The notes under the pieces: generated by a model
Databases searched by the model: none
Told to the model about the DNA's origin: nothing
The model's input: the letters and a program-made list of their open reading frames with translations, nothing else
Shown: one piece after another, positions 1-8,390 of the stretch
Layout of the letters: the number at the start of each line of letters is the position of its first letter
Position numbering within the stretch: the first letter of the stretch is position 1
Position numbers and translations under genes: made by a program
Source of the DNA: Mesoflavibacter sp.
GTDB lineage: Bacteria > Pseudomonadota > Alphaproteobacteria > UBA8366 > Aestuariispiraceae
DNA length: 64,000 bases
Reading direction: 5' to 3'
Assembly: GCA_017792345.1 (NCBI GenBank)
Contig: CP051228.1
Span: forward strand, 1,302,001 to 1,366,000

Positions 1-329
1 AAGGTATGGAAATGGCCGTGCTCTCCGGGGCGTTCCGCCTCCGGATGCGAATGGTAATAGTATTGCGACTGGGTTTCCCAGTCGATCGCGTCGCCCTTGG
101 GATAGTGGTTCCATTGATAGAAGGTGCCCTGGTGTCGCAGCACCTCGCCGACCACATTGCTGGAGGTCTTGCGCAGCACGCGCTGACAATTCAGCACGAC
201 CTCGCCCGCCGCGCGCATCCGGTCCAGATCGGCGCGGCTGCGGCCCGCCAGCGCCGCGGCCAGATCGAAACACGGCGTGTCCGGCGCCCCGTCGTCCATC
301 CTTTCGGCCTGCATCGGCGATTTCGCCAT
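1..329 (-). CDS. Conserved protein of unknown function, 5' part only (DUF6969-like)
   Basis: The reading frame starts with ATG at 329 and runs off the left edge, giving the first 109 residues. It holds the run HYPKGDAIDWETQSQYYYH followed by a histidine-rich stretch (EHGHFHT) at the point of truncation. This pattern resembles a small alphaproteobacterial family of unknown function that I remember as DUF6969; the family name is from memory and not checked. No signal peptide or membrane segment is visible in the part seen. It lies head-to-tail with the azoreductase gene, with a terminator-like hairpin between them. Function unknown. Confidence 0.6.
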   Translation of the reverse strand, partial: MAKSPMQAERMDDGAPDTPCFDLAAALAGRSRADLDRMRAAGEVVLNCQRVLRKTSSNVVGEVLRHQGTFYQWNHYPKGDAIDWETQSQYYYHSHPEAERPGEHGHFHT

Positions 330-395
330 CGCGCGTCACCCTTTCAGCCCCACCGCTGTCCGGGCGCGATTGTTTCATCGTGCCTGCAACAGAAC

Positions 396-449
396 AAGAC
401 CCGGCGCCCGCCCCGATCCAATGGGATCGGTGAAGGCACCGGGTCTCTT
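396..449 (-). terminator. Nested inverted repeat, likely terminator after azoR
   Basis: Outer arms AAGACCCGGCGCC (396-408) and GGCACCGGGTCTCTT (435-449) pair with one mismatch. An inner pair CCGATCC / GGATCGG (413-430) forms the tip. It lies about 30 bp past the azoR stop codon on the minus strand. The following T-rich stretch (TCTTGTTCTGTTG) is interrupted, so termination strength is uncertain. Confidence 0.5.
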
Positions 450-478
450 GGGGGACGCGAAATGTCTTGGCGTGACGG

Positions 479-1099
479 TCAGGCCGCGAGGGCGGCGATT
501 TCGGACTGCGCCTTTTCATGCGCGGCTTCGTCGGCCACCTGCTGTCCGGCGCCGAATACGGTGACATCGGAAATGCCGATGAAGCCCAGCACGAATTTCA
601 TATGCGTCGTCGCGAAATCCGCTTCGGAGCCGATGGCGACCCCGCCCGACGCGGCGACGATGTATCCTTTTTTGCCCTTCAGCAGGCCTTCCGGGCCGTT
701 TTCGGTGTAGCGGAAGGTTTCCCGGGCACGGGCGATCTGGTCGACCCAGGCCTTCAGGGCGGCCGGGATACCAAAATTGTAGATCGGTACGCCGACAACG
801 ACGATATCCGCCGCCTTCAATTCGGCCACCAATTGGTCCGAATGGGCCAGGGCGGCGCGCTGGGCGTCATTGCGGGCGTCCGGATCGGTGAAGTTCGCAT
901 TGACCCAATCGGCATCCAACAGCGGGGTCACCGTGTCGGACACGTCGCGCTCCACGACCTCCAACGCGCCATGCTTGGCCTCAAGGGAGGCGATCAGATC
1001 GCCGGTCAGGCGGCGGGTCGTGGATTCCGGCCCCCGCGCGCTGGAATCGATGCGCAGGACATTCAACGGACGGGCGCTATCGGTGCGGTCGATGCTCAT
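479..1099 (-). CDS. azoR: FMN-dependent NADH-azoreductase family quinone/azo reductase
   Basis: A 206-residue flavodoxin-fold protein with the AzoR hallmarks: an N-terminal phosphate loop (LRIDSSARG), the FMN-contact motif VGVPIYNFGIPAALK, and VAASGGV, a usual AzoR flavin-pocket segment. The family reduces quinones or azo compounds with NAD(P)H in the cytoplasm. The frame is open much further upstream, but ATG at 1099 (MSIDRTDSARP) is preceded by AGGAG at good spacing and gives the normal family length. It is divergent from rmuC. A detoxification role is inference; the substrate cannot be read from sequence. Confidence 0.88.
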   Translation of the reverse strand: MSIDRTDSARPLNVLRIDSSARGPESTTRRLTGDLIASLEAKHGALEVVERDVSDTVTPLLDADWVNANFTDPDARNDAQRAALAHSDQLVAELKAADIVVVGVPIYNFGIPAALKAWVDQIARARETFRYTENGPEGLLKGKKGYIVAASGGVAIGSEADFATTHMKFVLGFIGISDVTVFGAGQQVADEAAHEKAQSEIAALAA

Positions 1100-1317
1100 T
1101 GTTCTGTCTCCTGGTTTGGGACCGGGGCCGCGTTGGCGCCGGGCCGGTTGTGTCTTGCCCAAGGAGATTGTCACGGAAGACAAAGAAGATAATCGCCAAA
1201 CCCATAACATGATTGTTTCCCAAACTATCCCAATCTGACAGGTTGGGTGGCGGGAGCGAATCGGGTTTTGTGATCCCTTGTCGGCCCGTGAGCGCCCGAC
1301 ATTCAAGGAGAGCCGTC

Positions 1318-2793
1318 ATGCCATTCGAACTGTCCATCGCGGCGGCCATCGCCGGGGGCGGGGTCGCCCTGGGTTTCGTGCTGGTTTGGGCCTTCGCCCT
1401 GCGTCCCCGGACGGGCCAGATCGAGAGTTTAAACGCCGCGCTGGAGGATACCCGCGCGACCCTGGATACCTGCCGGGCCGATCTGTCGGCCGCCACGGCC
1501 CGGGAACAGGCGCTGCGCGAGGAACGCGACGCCCTGCGCCAGGAGCGCCAGGAACTGCGCGACCGCGCCGAAACCCTGGCCCGCGACCTGACCGACCGGC
1601 GGGTGGAGGTCGAGAATCTACAGACGACCTTGTCCGGCGAGCGCAAGGCCCATGCGGAGAAGCGCGAAGAACTGAACAATGTCCGCGACCAGATCGAAAA
1701 AGAACTGAAGATCATGATGGGCGCGCTGCTGGAAACATCGTCGAAATCCTTCCTGGAACGGGCCCAGGAAGTGATGAAGACGCAGCAGGAAAAGGGCGAG
1801 ACCGGCATGCAGGGCCTGGTCGGCCCGCTGAAGGAGGCGCTGGGCCAATTCCAGAAGCAGGTGTCCGAGATGGAGACCCGCCGCAAGCATGACGAAGGGC
1901 AGTTGATCCAGCAGATCCGCCATATCTCGGACAGCCATTCGAAGCTGAACGACACGACGACCAATCTGGTCAACGCCCTGCGCAGCGCCCCGAAGACGCG
2001 CGGCCGCTGGGGCGAACAGCAATTGCGCACCGTCCTGGAACTGGCCGGCATGTCGGAATATGTCGACTTCGAGACCGAGAAACATTTCGCCACCGAAGAC
2101 GGGTCCCGCCGCCCGGACGTGGTCCTGCGCATGCCGGGCGACCGGACCCTGGTGGTCGACGCGAAGACGTCCTTGAGCGCCTATCTGGAGGCGATGGAGG
2201 CCGACAGCGAGGAGCTGCGCGAGGCCAAACTGGCGGAGCACGCGCGCCAGATTCGCACCCATGTCGATCAACTGGGCCGCAAGGAATACTGGAAGGGTCT
2301 GCCGACCAACACGGTCGATTTCGTCGTCATGTTCGTGCCGGGCGAGCCGATGTATGCCGCCGCCATGGCCCGCGACCCGTCGCTGTTCGAAGACGCCTGG
2401 GACAAGAAGGTCATCGTCTGCTCCCCCACCACGCTGCTGGGCCTGGCCAAGGCCATCGCCTATGGCTGGCGGCAGGAAAAGGCGTCGAAGGACGCCCAGA
2501 AGGTGCATGAGGTCGCGACCGAACTGTACCGCCGCATGGTCAAGCTGGGCGAGGACGTGGCCGGGATGACCAAGTCGCTGCAGGGCCATGTGAACAAGCA
2601 CAACAAATTCGTCGCCAGCCTGGAGAGCCGGGTCCTGCCCCAGGCGCGCAAGATGACCGATCTGTCCGTCGGCGACAGCCACGGCACGATCCAGGATCTG
2701 GAACCGATCGAGCAGGATGTCCGCGCCCCCCTGCCCGACCGCGACCTCGAACTGCCCCTGCCGGCGCCGGACGACCACGAACCCGCCGAGTGA
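1318..2793 (+). CDS. rmuC: DNA recombination protein RmuC homolog
   Basis: 491 residues. A membrane segment lies at residues 5-25, then a long charged coiled coil (about 30-170) rich in E, R and A, then the RmuC domain with TRGRWGEQQLRTVLE, VVDAKTSLSAYLEA, VDFVVMFVPGEPMY and a Pro/Glu-rich tail. RmuC proteins limit DNA inversion between short repeats in E. coli and are predicted nucleases of the restriction-endonuclease fold; the VVDAK motif fits that core. The start is ATG at 1318 with AAGGAG at 1305-1310. It is monocistronic, divergent from azoR. Length and motif order match the family. Confidence 0.9.
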   Translation: MPFELSIAAAIAGGGVALGFVLVWAFALRPRTGQIESLNAALEDTRATLDTCRADLSAATAREQALREERDALRQERQELRDRAETLARDLTDRRVEVENLQTTLSGERKAHAEKREELNNVRDQIEKELKIMMGALLETSSKSFLERAQEVMKTQQEKGETGMQGLVGPLKEALGQFQKQVSEMETRRKHDEGQLIQQIRHISDSHSKLNDTTTNLVNALRSAPKTRGRWGEQQLRTVLELAGMSEYVDFETEKHFATEDGSRRPDVVLRMPGDRTLVVDAKTSLSAYLEAMEADSEELREAKLAEHARQIRTHVDQLGRKEYWKGLPTNTVDFVVMFVPGEPMYAAAMARDPSLFEDAWDKKVIVCSPTTLLGLAKAIAYGWRQEKASKDAQKVHEVATELYRRMVKLGEDVAGMTKSLQGHVNKHNKFVASLESRVLPQARKMTDLSVGDSHGTIQDLEPIEQDVRAPLPDRDLELPLPAPDDHEPAE

Positions 2794-2875
2794 GACCGCA
2801 CACGCTGCCGATTGCCCGGCTTTCATAAATCCGAAATACTCATCGGTATAGGTTTGCGCCGATTTGGGGAGCGGA

Positions 2876-4447
2876 TTGGGTCACGTGTCGTCGACGTCGC
2901 GTCGGAAGAATCTCATCTGGGTATCGATATTGGCCGGTCTGGCGGCCGCCGCGGCGGTCCTGCTGTTGAGCTGGGCGATCACGCTGGCGGACGCGTTCGA
3001 CGATCTGCGTCTGCGTTATGACGGGTTCGAGGGCCGCGTCAGCGAAATCGCGGCCGAGAACGAGAAGCTGTTCGCCCTGCTGGAACGGATTCCCGATCCG
3101 CCCTGCAGCGAACCCTTCCTGACCGCAATGCGCACGGCGCAATTCCAGGCCTCCCATGTCCGGGATATCGGCTATCTGAACGACGATTGGCTGCTCTGCT
3201 CCTCCACCGGTGGCGTCCTGCCGGAACCGTTCAAGGACGAGATGGAGACGATCCCCCTACCGACCGGCGACCGGCTGCTGCTGAACGTGCCGCTGGTCGT
3301 GACCCAGGGCGTGATCCAGGGACACATCGTCTTTTCCGGCAATTTCAACATCGTCTTCCGTCGCGACTTCCTGAATTCCGCTTTGGGATACGATGCCCAT
3401 TCCACGGTCTATGTCCGCGACCGGGAGAACCGTTATACACTGCTGCATGGCGACGAAAGCAACGTGCCGCCCGAAACGACGGCGGAAAGCGTCGGAATCG
3501 ATCGCGGCCGGCTGACCCTGTCCGGCTGCAGTGCCGCCGTGCGAAACGGGCTGTGCGGCACCTTCGCGCTGCCGCTGCTGGCGCCGATGAGCGATCCGGT
3601 GACGACGGGCCTGACCATCATCGCCGCGTTCAGCGCCGGCATCACGGCGGCGGGCATATGCTTCGCGCGCCTTCGGAAGTTAAACCGGTTCCACCGCCGT
3701 TTCCTGCGCGGCTTTCGGTCGATGCGTTTCGAATGCCGCTACCAACCCTTCGTCGACGCCAAGGACCATCGGACGCTGGGCTGCGAAGTGCTGGTCCGGT
3801 GGCGCGACGATGACGGCAGCATCGTGCCGCCGGACGCATTCCTGCCCATCGTACGCAGCAAGGGGTTGGGCGACGATCTGTTCCGCTTCGTGGTGGAACG
3901 GACCTTCCGGGATCTGGGCGCGTTGCTGAAACAGACCGGCCTGAAAGTGTCCTTCAACGTCAATCCGACGGAATTCCGCACCGACCTGCTGCTGAGCACC
4001 TTGCTGCCCTATCGCGACAGCCATCCGGAGACCGAAATCGTCGTCGAGATCACCGAGGACGAACTGGCCAAGGCCCATGAGATCCGCAGCGCCGCCAGCG
4101 TCCTGCGCGGTCACGGGATCCGGGTATCCATCGATGATTTCGGCACGGGCTATTCCTCACTGAGCTATTTGGCCGACCTGCATCTGGACGAGTTGAAGAT
4201 CGACCGCAGCTTCGTCATGGGGCTGGAGGCCGACACGATCCGGGCCGAGATCGTGACCCGCATGGTGCAACTGGCCGGCGCCCTGAACACGACAATCGTC
4301 GCCGAGGGGATCGAGACCTTCGATCAGGCCCAGCGCCTGACGGAAGTCGGCGTGCACGAGTTGCAAGGGTATTTCTTCTCCAAACCCATGGAGCCCGAAG
4401 CCTTCATCCAGCGGGTTGAGGGCGAACGTGCGGCGAAGGCGGCCTGA
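2876..4447 (+). CDS. Membrane cyclic-di-GMP phosphodiesterase, CSS-motif periplasmic sensor plus EAL domain
   Basis: About 523 residues: an N-terminal membrane helix, a periplasmic domain with cysteines in PPCSEPF and LLCSSTGG (the redox-sensing CSS motif), a second helix (LTIIAAFSAGITAAGICFA), then an EAL domain. Catalytic residues appear intact: E of EVLVRW, N in FNVNPTEF, the E-rich VEITEDEL, DD of SIDDFGTGYSSLSYL, K of LKIDRSF, E of VAEGIET and LQGYFFSKP. CSS-EAL proteins hydrolyse c-di-GMP in response to periplasmic thiol/disulfide state. The start is uncertain among TTG 2864, TTG 2876 and GTG 2885; GGGGAG just upstream favours 2876 or 2885. Confidence 0.88.
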   Translation: MGHVSSTSRRKNLIWVSILAGLAAAAAVLLLSWAITLADAFDDLRLRYDGFEGRVSEIAAENEKLFALLERIPDPPCSEPFLTAMRTAQFQASHVRDIGYLNDDWLLCSSTGGVLPEPFKDEMETIPLPTGDRLLLNVPLVVTQGVIQGHIVFSGNFNIVFRRDFLNSALGYDAHSTVYVRDRENRYTLLHGDESNVPPETTAESVGIDRGRLTLSGCSAAVRNGLCGTFALPLLAPMSDPVTTGLTIIAAFSAGITAAGICFARLRKLNRFHRRFLRGFRSMRFECRYQPFVDAKDHRTLGCEVLVRWRDDDGSIVPPDAFLPIVRSKGLGDDLFRFVVERTFRDLGALLKQTGLKVSFNVNPTEFRTDLLLSTLLPYRDSHPETEIVVEITEDELAKAHEIRSAASVLRGHGIRVSIDDFGTGYSSLSYLADLHLDELKIDRSFVMGLEADTIRAEIVTRMVQLAGALNTTIVAEGIETFDQAQRLTEVGVHELQGYFFSKPMEPEAFIQRVEGERAAKAA

Positions 4448-4535
4448 ATCCGCCTGAAGAAGGGCGTCATGGGAGGCGGTCTTGCCTAAGGCGGCGGGAA
4501 GCGCGACAGTTTCCGCCGATAAGGAGGAACGCCCC

Positions 4536-5762
4536 ATGAGCCAGTTCGAACTGACCCCGGCACAACTGGAATTCCGCGCCCGCGCCCGCGATTTCGCCCG
4601 CGCGAAAGTGGCCCCGCGCGCCGCGGAAGTCGACCGGACGGAGGCCTATCCCTGGGATACGGTCGAGGCGATGGCGGCGGAGGGGTTTTTCGGCATCACC
4701 ATCCCCGAGGCCTATGGCGGCAAGGGCGCCAGCTTCCTGGACGCGACCCTGCTGATCGAGGAAATGGCCAAGGTCTGCGGCGTCACCGGGCGTATCGCGG
4801 TCGAGGCCAATATGGGCGCGATCTCTGCCGTCATGCAGTATGGCAACGACGCGCAGAAGAAGGCCTGCGCCGAGCGCGTTCTGGCCGGCGACAAGCCGGC
4901 GATCTGCATCACCGAACCGGAGGCCGGATCGGCCGCAACGGAGATGACGACCCGCGCCGACAAGCGTGGCGATGTCTATGTCGTGAATGGCGGCAAGCAC
5001 TGGATCACCGGCGGCGGCGTTTCCAACACCCATCTGATCTTCGCCCGCGTCTTCGACGAGGCGGGAGAGGAACAGGGGATCGGCGGGTTCCTGGCCTTCC
5101 TGGACGAAAAGCCGGACGGACTGGTCATCGGCAAGCGCGAACCGACCATGGGCCTGCGCGGCATCCCGGAGACCGAAATCCTGTTCAACGATCTGGAAAT
5201 CCCGGCGGACCGTGTCGTCCTGCCGCCATCCGGTTTCCGGCGCGGCTTCGCCGATCTGATGAACGCCTATAACTCCCAGCGCTGCGGGGCGGCGACGGTT
5301 GCGCTGGGCCTGGCCCAGGGCGCCTATGAGCTGGGTATCGACTGGCTTAAGGAACGCGAACAGTTCGGACGCCCCCTGGCGGAATTCCAGGGCCTGCAAT
5401 GGATGGCGGCCGATATGTCGATCCAATTGGACGCCGCCCGGATCATGATCCAACGCGCGGCGGCCAGCGCCGATCCCTTCCCGGATCCGCTGATGGCGGC
5501 CCAGGCCAAGGTGCTGGCATCGGAATCGGCGATCCGGATCACCAATGACGCGCTGCAATTCTTCGGCGCGCGCGGCTATTCCCGGAACCGGCCGATGGAG
5601 CGTATCGCCCGCGACGCGCGCATGTTCACCATCGGCGGCGGCACGGCGCAGGTTCTGCGCACCCTGATCGCCGGGCGCGTCCTGGATATGAAGACCCCAC
5701 AGACCCGCGACGGATACGCGAAACTGGCCGCCAAGGCCGACCGCAAGGCCGCCGCGGAATAA
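4536..5762 (+). CDS. acd: Acyl-CoA dehydrogenase-fold enzyme lacking the catalytic glutamate; probable 3-sulfinopropanoyl-CoA desulfinase
   Basis: 408 residues with the full FAD-dependent acyl-CoA dehydrogenase architecture (ITEPEAGS, REQFGRPL, GARGYSRNRPMERIARD). The usual base is missing: the YEGT position reads GGGT (Gly368), and the alternative isovaleryl-type site (LER) reads SQR (Gln248). From memory, the characterised Advenella desulfinase also has Gln at that site and an Arg (Arg84) that binds the sulfino group; here Arg86 sits in a matching place (VTGRIAVE). The next gene is a type III CoA transferase, as in the 3-sulfinopropionate pathway. Start ATG 4536 follows AAGGAGG. The family is certain; desulfinase activity is inference. 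Confidence 0.8.
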   Translation: MSQFELTPAQLEFRARARDFARAKVAPRAAEVDRTEAYPWDTVEAMAAEGFFGITIPEAYGGKGASFLDATLLIEEMAKVCGVTGRIAVEANMGAISAVMQYGNDAQKKACAERVLAGDKPAICITEPEAGSAATEMTTRADKRGDVYVVNGGKHWITGGGVSNTHLIFARVFDEAGEEQGIGGFLAFLDEKPDGLVIGKREPTMGLRGIPETEILFNDLEIPADRVVLPPSGFRRGFADLMNAYNSQRCGAATVALGLAQGAYELGIDWLKEREQFGRPLAEFQGLQWMAADMSIQLDAARIMIQRAAASADPFPDPLMAAQAKVLASESAIRITNDALQFFGARGYSRNRPMERIARDARMFTIGGGTAQVLRTLIAGRVLDMKTPQTRDGYAKLAAKADRKAAAE

Positions 5763-5782
5763 CCCCCAACGGAACAGACAAT

Positions 5783-7039
5783 ATGACCGATACCCCGTTG
5801 CCGCTGGACGGCGTGCGCATTCTCGACCTCAGCCGCATCCTGGCCGGCCCGACCGCGACCCAGTTGCTGGGCGATCTGGGCGCCGATGTGATCAAGGTGG
5901 AACGGCCCGGCGCGGGCGACGACACGCGCAAATGGGGCCCTCCCTTCGTGACCGGCGACGGCGGCGAACCGACGGATGAAAGCGCCTATTACCTGTCCGC
6001 CAACCGGAACAAGCGGTCGATTACCGTCAATCTGGCAAGCGCCGAGGGTCAGGCCCTGATCCGACGCCTGATCCCTGAATGCGACATCCTGGTCGAGAAT
6101 TACAAGACGGGCGGATTGAAGAAATACGGCCTGTCCTATGACGATCTGAAGGACGAGTTCCCGTCGCTGGTCTATTGTTCCGTCACCGGCTTCGGCCAGA
6201 CTGGCCCCTATGCCAGCCGCGCCGGATACGATTTCCTGGCCCAGGGTCTGGGCGGGATCATGTCGCTGACCGGGCCGAAGGACGGGCCGCCGATGAAATG
6301 CGGCGTCGGCATCGCGGATGTCATGTGCGGCATGTATGCCGCCACGTCGATCCTGGCCGCCCTGCGCCACCGCGACCGCACCGGCCAGGGCCAGCAGATC
6401 GACTGCGCCCTGCTGGATACCCAGGTCGCCTGGCTGATCAACGAGGGGTGCAATTACCTGCTGTCCGGAAAGCGCCCGGTGCCGCAGGGGAACGAGCATC
6501 CGAACATCGTGCCCTATTCGGTTCTGGAATCCAGCGACGGCTATTTCATCCTGGCCGTCGGGAATGACAGCCAGTACCAGAAATGGTGCGACTTTGCGGG
6601 CGCCGCCGATCTGGCGGCCGATCCGCGCTTCGCGACCAACTCGCTGCGGGTCCGGAATCGCGAGGCGCTCTATGCCGCCATGCCGGCCTATACCCGCCGG
6701 AAGACGTCGCAGGAATGGATCGACGGTCTGGCGGCGCGCGGCGTGCCCTGCGGTCCGATCAAACATGTCGACGAGGTATTCGAGGACCCGCAGATCGTCG
6801 CCCGCAACATGCGGGTCGATGTGCCCCATCACCAGGCCCAATCCGGCACGGTGCCGCTGATCGCCAATCCGGTGAAATTCTCCGAAACGCCGGTGCGCTA
6901 TCGCCATGCCCCGCCGACGCTGGGTCAGCACACGCAAGAAATCCTGAAGGATGTCCTGGGTCTCGACGACGACGAGATTGCGGCCCTGGCCCGGAACGGG
7001 GCCCTGAGCCAAACCGGGGGTCAGTCCCCTGGCGATTGA
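5783..7039 (+). CDS. CaiB/BaiF type III CoA transferase
   Basis: 418 residues with family motifs: ILDLSRILAGPTATQLLGDLG at the N terminus, GADVIKVERP, the NRNKRSITVNL loop, the GFGQTGPYASRAGYD segment and Asp179 in GIADVMCG, the expected catalytic aspartate (Asp169 in formyl-CoA transferase). Such enzymes move CoA between carboxylates through aspartyl-CoA anhydride chemistry. It starts 20 bp after the acyl-CoA dehydrogenase-like gene and is surely co-transcribed. Paired with a glutamate-less dehydrogenase fold, it could be the succinyl-CoA:3-sulfinopropionate transferase (Act type); a dicarboxylate such as glutarate is the alternative substrate. Confidence 0.9.
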   Translation: MTDTPLPLDGVRILDLSRILAGPTATQLLGDLGADVIKVERPGAGDDTRKWGPPFVTGDGGEPTDESAYYLSANRNKRSITVNLASAEGQALIRRLIPECDILVENYKTGGLKKYGLSYDDLKDEFPSLVYCSVTGFGQTGPYASRAGYDFLAQGLGGIMSLTGPKDGPPMKCGVGIADVMCGMYAATSILAALRHRDRTGQGQQIDCALLDTQVAWLINEGCNYLLSGKRPVPQGNEHPNIVPYSVLESSDGYFILAVGNDSQYQKWCDFAGAADLAADPRFATNSLRVRNREALYAAMPAYTRRKTSQEWIDGLAARGVPCGPIKHVDEVFEDPQIVARNMRVDVPHHQAQSGTVPLIANPVKFSETPVRYRHAPPTLGQHTQEILKDVLGLDDDEIAALARNGALSQTGGQSPGD

Positions 7040-7073
7040 TCCTGACAGGGTTCCTGACAGAATGCTGTCAGGA
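7040..7073. promoter_or_regulatory. Triple TCCTGACAG operator before the VOC-WYL pair
   Basis: TCCTGACAG occurs at 7040-7048 and 7052-7060 as direct repeats, and inverted as CTGTCAGGA at 7065-7073. The last two form a palindrome with a 4-bp centre (AATG). The site is 49 bp before the VOC gene and overlaps a possible promoter (TTGATC at 7036-7041, CAGAAT at 7058-7063). Likely the binding site of the WYL regulator encoded by the next operon gene. That assignment is inference. Confidence 0.55.
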
Positions 7074-7121
7074 GGGGTAGCGTAAAAGACGCGGCATCGA
7101 AAACCCAACGGGAGAGACCCC

Positions 7122-7502
7122 ATGCCGTACACACCCATGAACTTCGCCGTCTGGACCGAAATCCCGGTCGCCGACCTGGACAAGGGCATCGCCTTCTACA
7201 GCGACGTCTTCGGGATCGAAATGAAGAAGGACAACACCGGTCCGAACCCGATCGCCATGTTCCCGACCTGGGACGATACCGGCGTCGCCGGGCATCTCTA
7301 TGCCGGGAAGCCGGCCATCGACGGGTCGGGCCCGACGATCCATTTCGCCAGCCCCGGCAAGCTGGAAGACACGGTCGCCAAGGTTGCCCCGGCCGGCGGC
7401 ACGGTGGTTAGCGACGCGATCGAAATTCCGCCCGGACGCTTCACCTATTGCAAGGACCCGGACGGCAATTCCTTCAGCATCTTCGAAGCCAAGGCGGCCT
7501 GA
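7122..7502 (+). CDS. VOC (glyoxalase/bleomycin resistance) family protein
   Basis: 126 residues forming one VOC domain: the opening strand ends in WTEIPVADLDKGIAFYSDVFG, the middle carries PTWDDTGVAGHLYAG, and the end is RFTYCKDPDGNSFSIFE with the usual second-metal glutamate. VOC proteins are metal-dependent lyases, dioxygenases or binding proteins; a short solitary domain like this normally dimerises, and its substrate cannot be predicted. ATG 7122 is preceded by GGAGAG. Three bases separate it from the WYL regulator, so both are one transcription unit under a probable autoregulated operator at 7040-7073. Confidence 0.88.
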   Translation: MPYTPMNFAVWTEIPVADLDKGIAFYSDVFGIEMKKDNTGPNPIAMFPTWDDTGVAGHLYAGKPAIDGSGPTIHFASPGKLEDTVAKVAPAGGTVVSDAIEIPPGRFTYCKDPDGNSFSIFEAKAA

Positions 7503-7505
7503 CCC

Positions 7506-8207
7506 ATGCGACGCGCCGACCGCCTGTTTCAGATCGTCCAGCATCTGCGGGGCGGTCGGCTCGTCACCGCCGCAAAACTGGCCGATTGGCTGGAAGTCTC
7601 CGAACGCACGATCTACCGCGACATTTCCGACCTTCAGGGCTCCGGCGTTCCGATCGAGGGTGAGGCGGGGGTCGGCTATGTCATGCGGGCGGGTTACGAC
7701 CTGCCGCCGCTGATGTTCACCCGGGACGAAGTCGTCGCCCTGGTCGCCGGGGCGCGGCTGATCCGTGCCTGGGGCGGCGCCGCCATGGCCCGCGCGGCCG
7801 AAGAAGCCCTGATCAAGATCGAAACCGTCCTGCCCGACGAGGCGCGCGAACGTGTCGCGCGGACGGAAATTCACGCCTTCGCCATAGGCATGACCCCCGA
7901 AATCCGGGCGCGGATCGACGCCTTGGACCTGGCAACTGACCGGCGCCAGCGGATCGAGTTGAAATACCGCGACGAAGCCGGGAAGGAGACCCTGCGTGTC
8001 GTCCGCCCCCTGGGCCTATGGTTCTGGGGAAAGGTCTGGACCCTGATCGCCTGGTGCGAGATGCGCGACGATTTCCGCATGTTCCGGGTCGACCGGATCG
8101 CCGAGCTGACCGATACCGGCACCCGGTTCAAACCGGAACGCGGCCGCTCCCTCACAGACTTCTATCGCGCCATGGAAGCCGAGGGACATTCCCGGCCCGG
8201 CCGTTGA
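7506..8207 (+). CDS. YafY-type transcriptional regulator, HTH plus WYL domain
   Basis: 233 residues. The first 60 are a DeoR-like winged helix (RRADRLFQIVQHLRGG, WLEVSERTIYRDISDLQ), followed by GEAGVGYVMRAGYDLPPLMF typical of YafY proteins, and a C-terminal WYL-type ligand-binding domain (ELKYRDEAGKETLRVVRPLGL, WFWGKVWTLIAWCEMRDDFRMF). WYL domains bind ligands or nucleic acid; YafY members commonly regulate a neighbouring small enzyme gene. It follows the VOC gene by three bases, and the TCCTGACAG operator upstream of that gene is the likely target. Family assignment is firm; ligand unknown. Confidence 0.9.
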   Translation: MRRADRLFQIVQHLRGGRLVTAAKLADWLEVSERTIYRDISDLQGSGVPIEGEAGVGYVMRAGYDLPPLMFTRDEVVALVAGARLIRAWGGAAMARAAEEALIKIETVLPDEARERVARTEIHAFAIGMTPEIRARIDALDLATDRRQRIELKYRDEAGKETLRVVRPLGLWFWGKVWTLIAWCEMRDDFRMFRVDRIAELTDTGTRFKPERGRSLTDFYRAMEAEGHSRPGR

Positions 8208-8390
8208 TCCGCCGTCGGCCCGCCCCCTATCACTCCACCCCGGTCATTCCACCCCTGTCATTTCGCCCTTTAAGCCTGCGGTCGGGCGTTCTAGGCATTG
8301 GAATGGAAAAAGAATTTCGCGAATGCGCAGCCCTGTTTACCATGTAAGGTTAATGGGCAACCGCTATGCCAGCCTGGGGGAAGGCACTAT

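Noticed and set aside
1100-1317. Specific operator for azoR in the azoR-rmuC gap
   Set aside because: CCCAA/TTGGG half-repeats are present, but spacing and symmetry are too loose to support a defined site.
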